Shown here: positions 23,749 through 23,943 of the stretch, in pieces
Numbering within the stretch: the first letter of the stretch is position 1
Layout of the letters: each line of letters opens with the position of its first letter
Assembly (NCBI GenBank): GCA_910585935.1
Contig: CAJUHN010000027.1
Location: 1-23,943 of the forward strand
DNA length: 23,943 bases
From: an uncultured Lachnospiraceae bacterium
GTDB lineage: Bacteria; Bacillota; Clostridia; Lachnospirales; Lachnospiraceae
Direction of reading: 5' to 3'
Notes under the pieces: generated by a model
Told to the model about the DNA's origin: nothing
What the model saw: the letters and a program-made list of their open reading frames with translations, nothing else
Database searches by the model: none
Position numbers and translations under genes: made by a program

Positions 23749-23785
23749 AAAAGAACTACATATTGTTAATTATGTAGTTCTTTTT
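23749..23785. terminator. Terminator between converging methyltransferase and HAD genes
   Basis: AAAAGAACTACATA (23749-23762) pairs with TATGTAGTTCTTTT (23771-23784) around an 8-nt loop, 14 bp, with T runs on both strands. It includes the last codons and stop of the minus-strand gene. Confidence 0.85.
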
Positions 23786-23943
23786 ATTTTTAAAACTGCT
23801 TCTTCTAAATCTTTACAAACAAAATCTGGAAATACTTCATATTCTAATCTTTCTAATCCATATCCTGATTCCACTAAAATGGTGGTTAATCCGCTACGAT
23901 AAATATATACAAATTTATAAAAATCCATAATATCTATACTGTA
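23770..23943 (-). CDS. C-terminal end of a HAD-family phosphatase (partial)
   Basis: The minus strand is open from the window edge to a TAA at 23772-23770, 57 residues. The segment R-S-G-L-T-T-I-L-V-E-S-G-Y-G followed by P-D-F-V-C-K-D-L-E-E-A-V matches the closing part of HAD-IIIA-type phosphatases (the GmhB/HisB-N group), in which an A-G-x-x-T-I-L-V-x-x-G-Y-G strand precedes a D-F-V-x-x-D-L-x-E-A-V helix. The catalytic Asp motifs lie outside the window. The usual G-D acidic motif just upstream is not evident in the visible part, where S-I-D-I-M-D-F-Y is seen instead. A generic HAD hydrolase is therefore the safest label; the substrate is unknown. Confidence 0.65.
   Translation of the reverse strand, partial: YSIDIMDFYKFVYIYRSGLTTILVESGYGLERLEYEVFPDFVCKDLEEAVLKIKRTT

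Overview
The window looks like a piece of the chromosome of a low-GC Gram-positive anaerobe, most likely a Clostridia/Lachnospiraceae-type Firmicute. This rests on very AT-rich DNA with A-rich codons, strong AGGAGG-type ribosome binding sites, the rpsF-ssb-rpsR order, a DUF951 (YyzM-like) gene and a TraX-family membrane protein. The taxonomic call is inference; there is no rRNA in the window.

Region 1 (1-9910) is a surface-glycan locus, all on the + strand. It holds the C-terminal end of a surface-polysaccharide-type protein, an MBOAT O-acyltransferase, mannose-1-phosphate guanylyltransferase, a GT2 glycosyltransferase, a Gfo/Idh/MocA dehydrogenase, a FAD (DAO-type) oxidoreductase and a second, membrane-anchored GT2. 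A ~1 kb non-coding stretch follows that contains a heavily decayed third glycosyltransferase. The locus ends with GDP-mannose 4,6-dehydratase and GDP-6-deoxy-D-mannose reductase, closed by a strong terminator. Together the nucleotide-sugar enzymes give mannose-1-P -> GDP-mannose -> GDP-4-keto-6-deoxymannose -> GDP-D-rhamnose. The glycan is therefore predicted to contain D-rhamnose and to be O-acylated; the two oxidoreductases may make or tailor a further sugar.

Region 2 (10.3-15.1 kb) is mixed: an unrecognised 370-aa protein (-), a DUF951 protein and a TraX-family membrane protein (+), and a dCache chemoreceptor (-) with a textbook promoter and a shared bidirectional terminator.

Region 3 (15.5-19.8 kb) is a sugar-catabolic operon: an L-fucose/L-arabinose-isomerase-family enzyme, a LacI-family regulator and a xylulokinase, behind a near-consensus promoter with a palindromic operator just downstream of the -10. 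There is no transporter gene.

Region 4 (20.4-23.9 kb) is the conserved rpsF-ssb-rpsR operon with its terminator, then a SAM-dependent methyltransferase converging on the C-terminal end of a HAD-type phosphatase gene (-).

The most unusual signal is a dispersed, highly structured intergenic repeat of about 250 bp, present four times (about 10037-10293, 15345-15535, 19846-20025 in inverse orientation, 20133-20386). Its core is conserved, whereas its outer stem arms differ in sequence between copies yet still pair within copies A and B. The window also holds a recognisable fossil of a GtrB-like glycosyltransferase at about 7148-7800.
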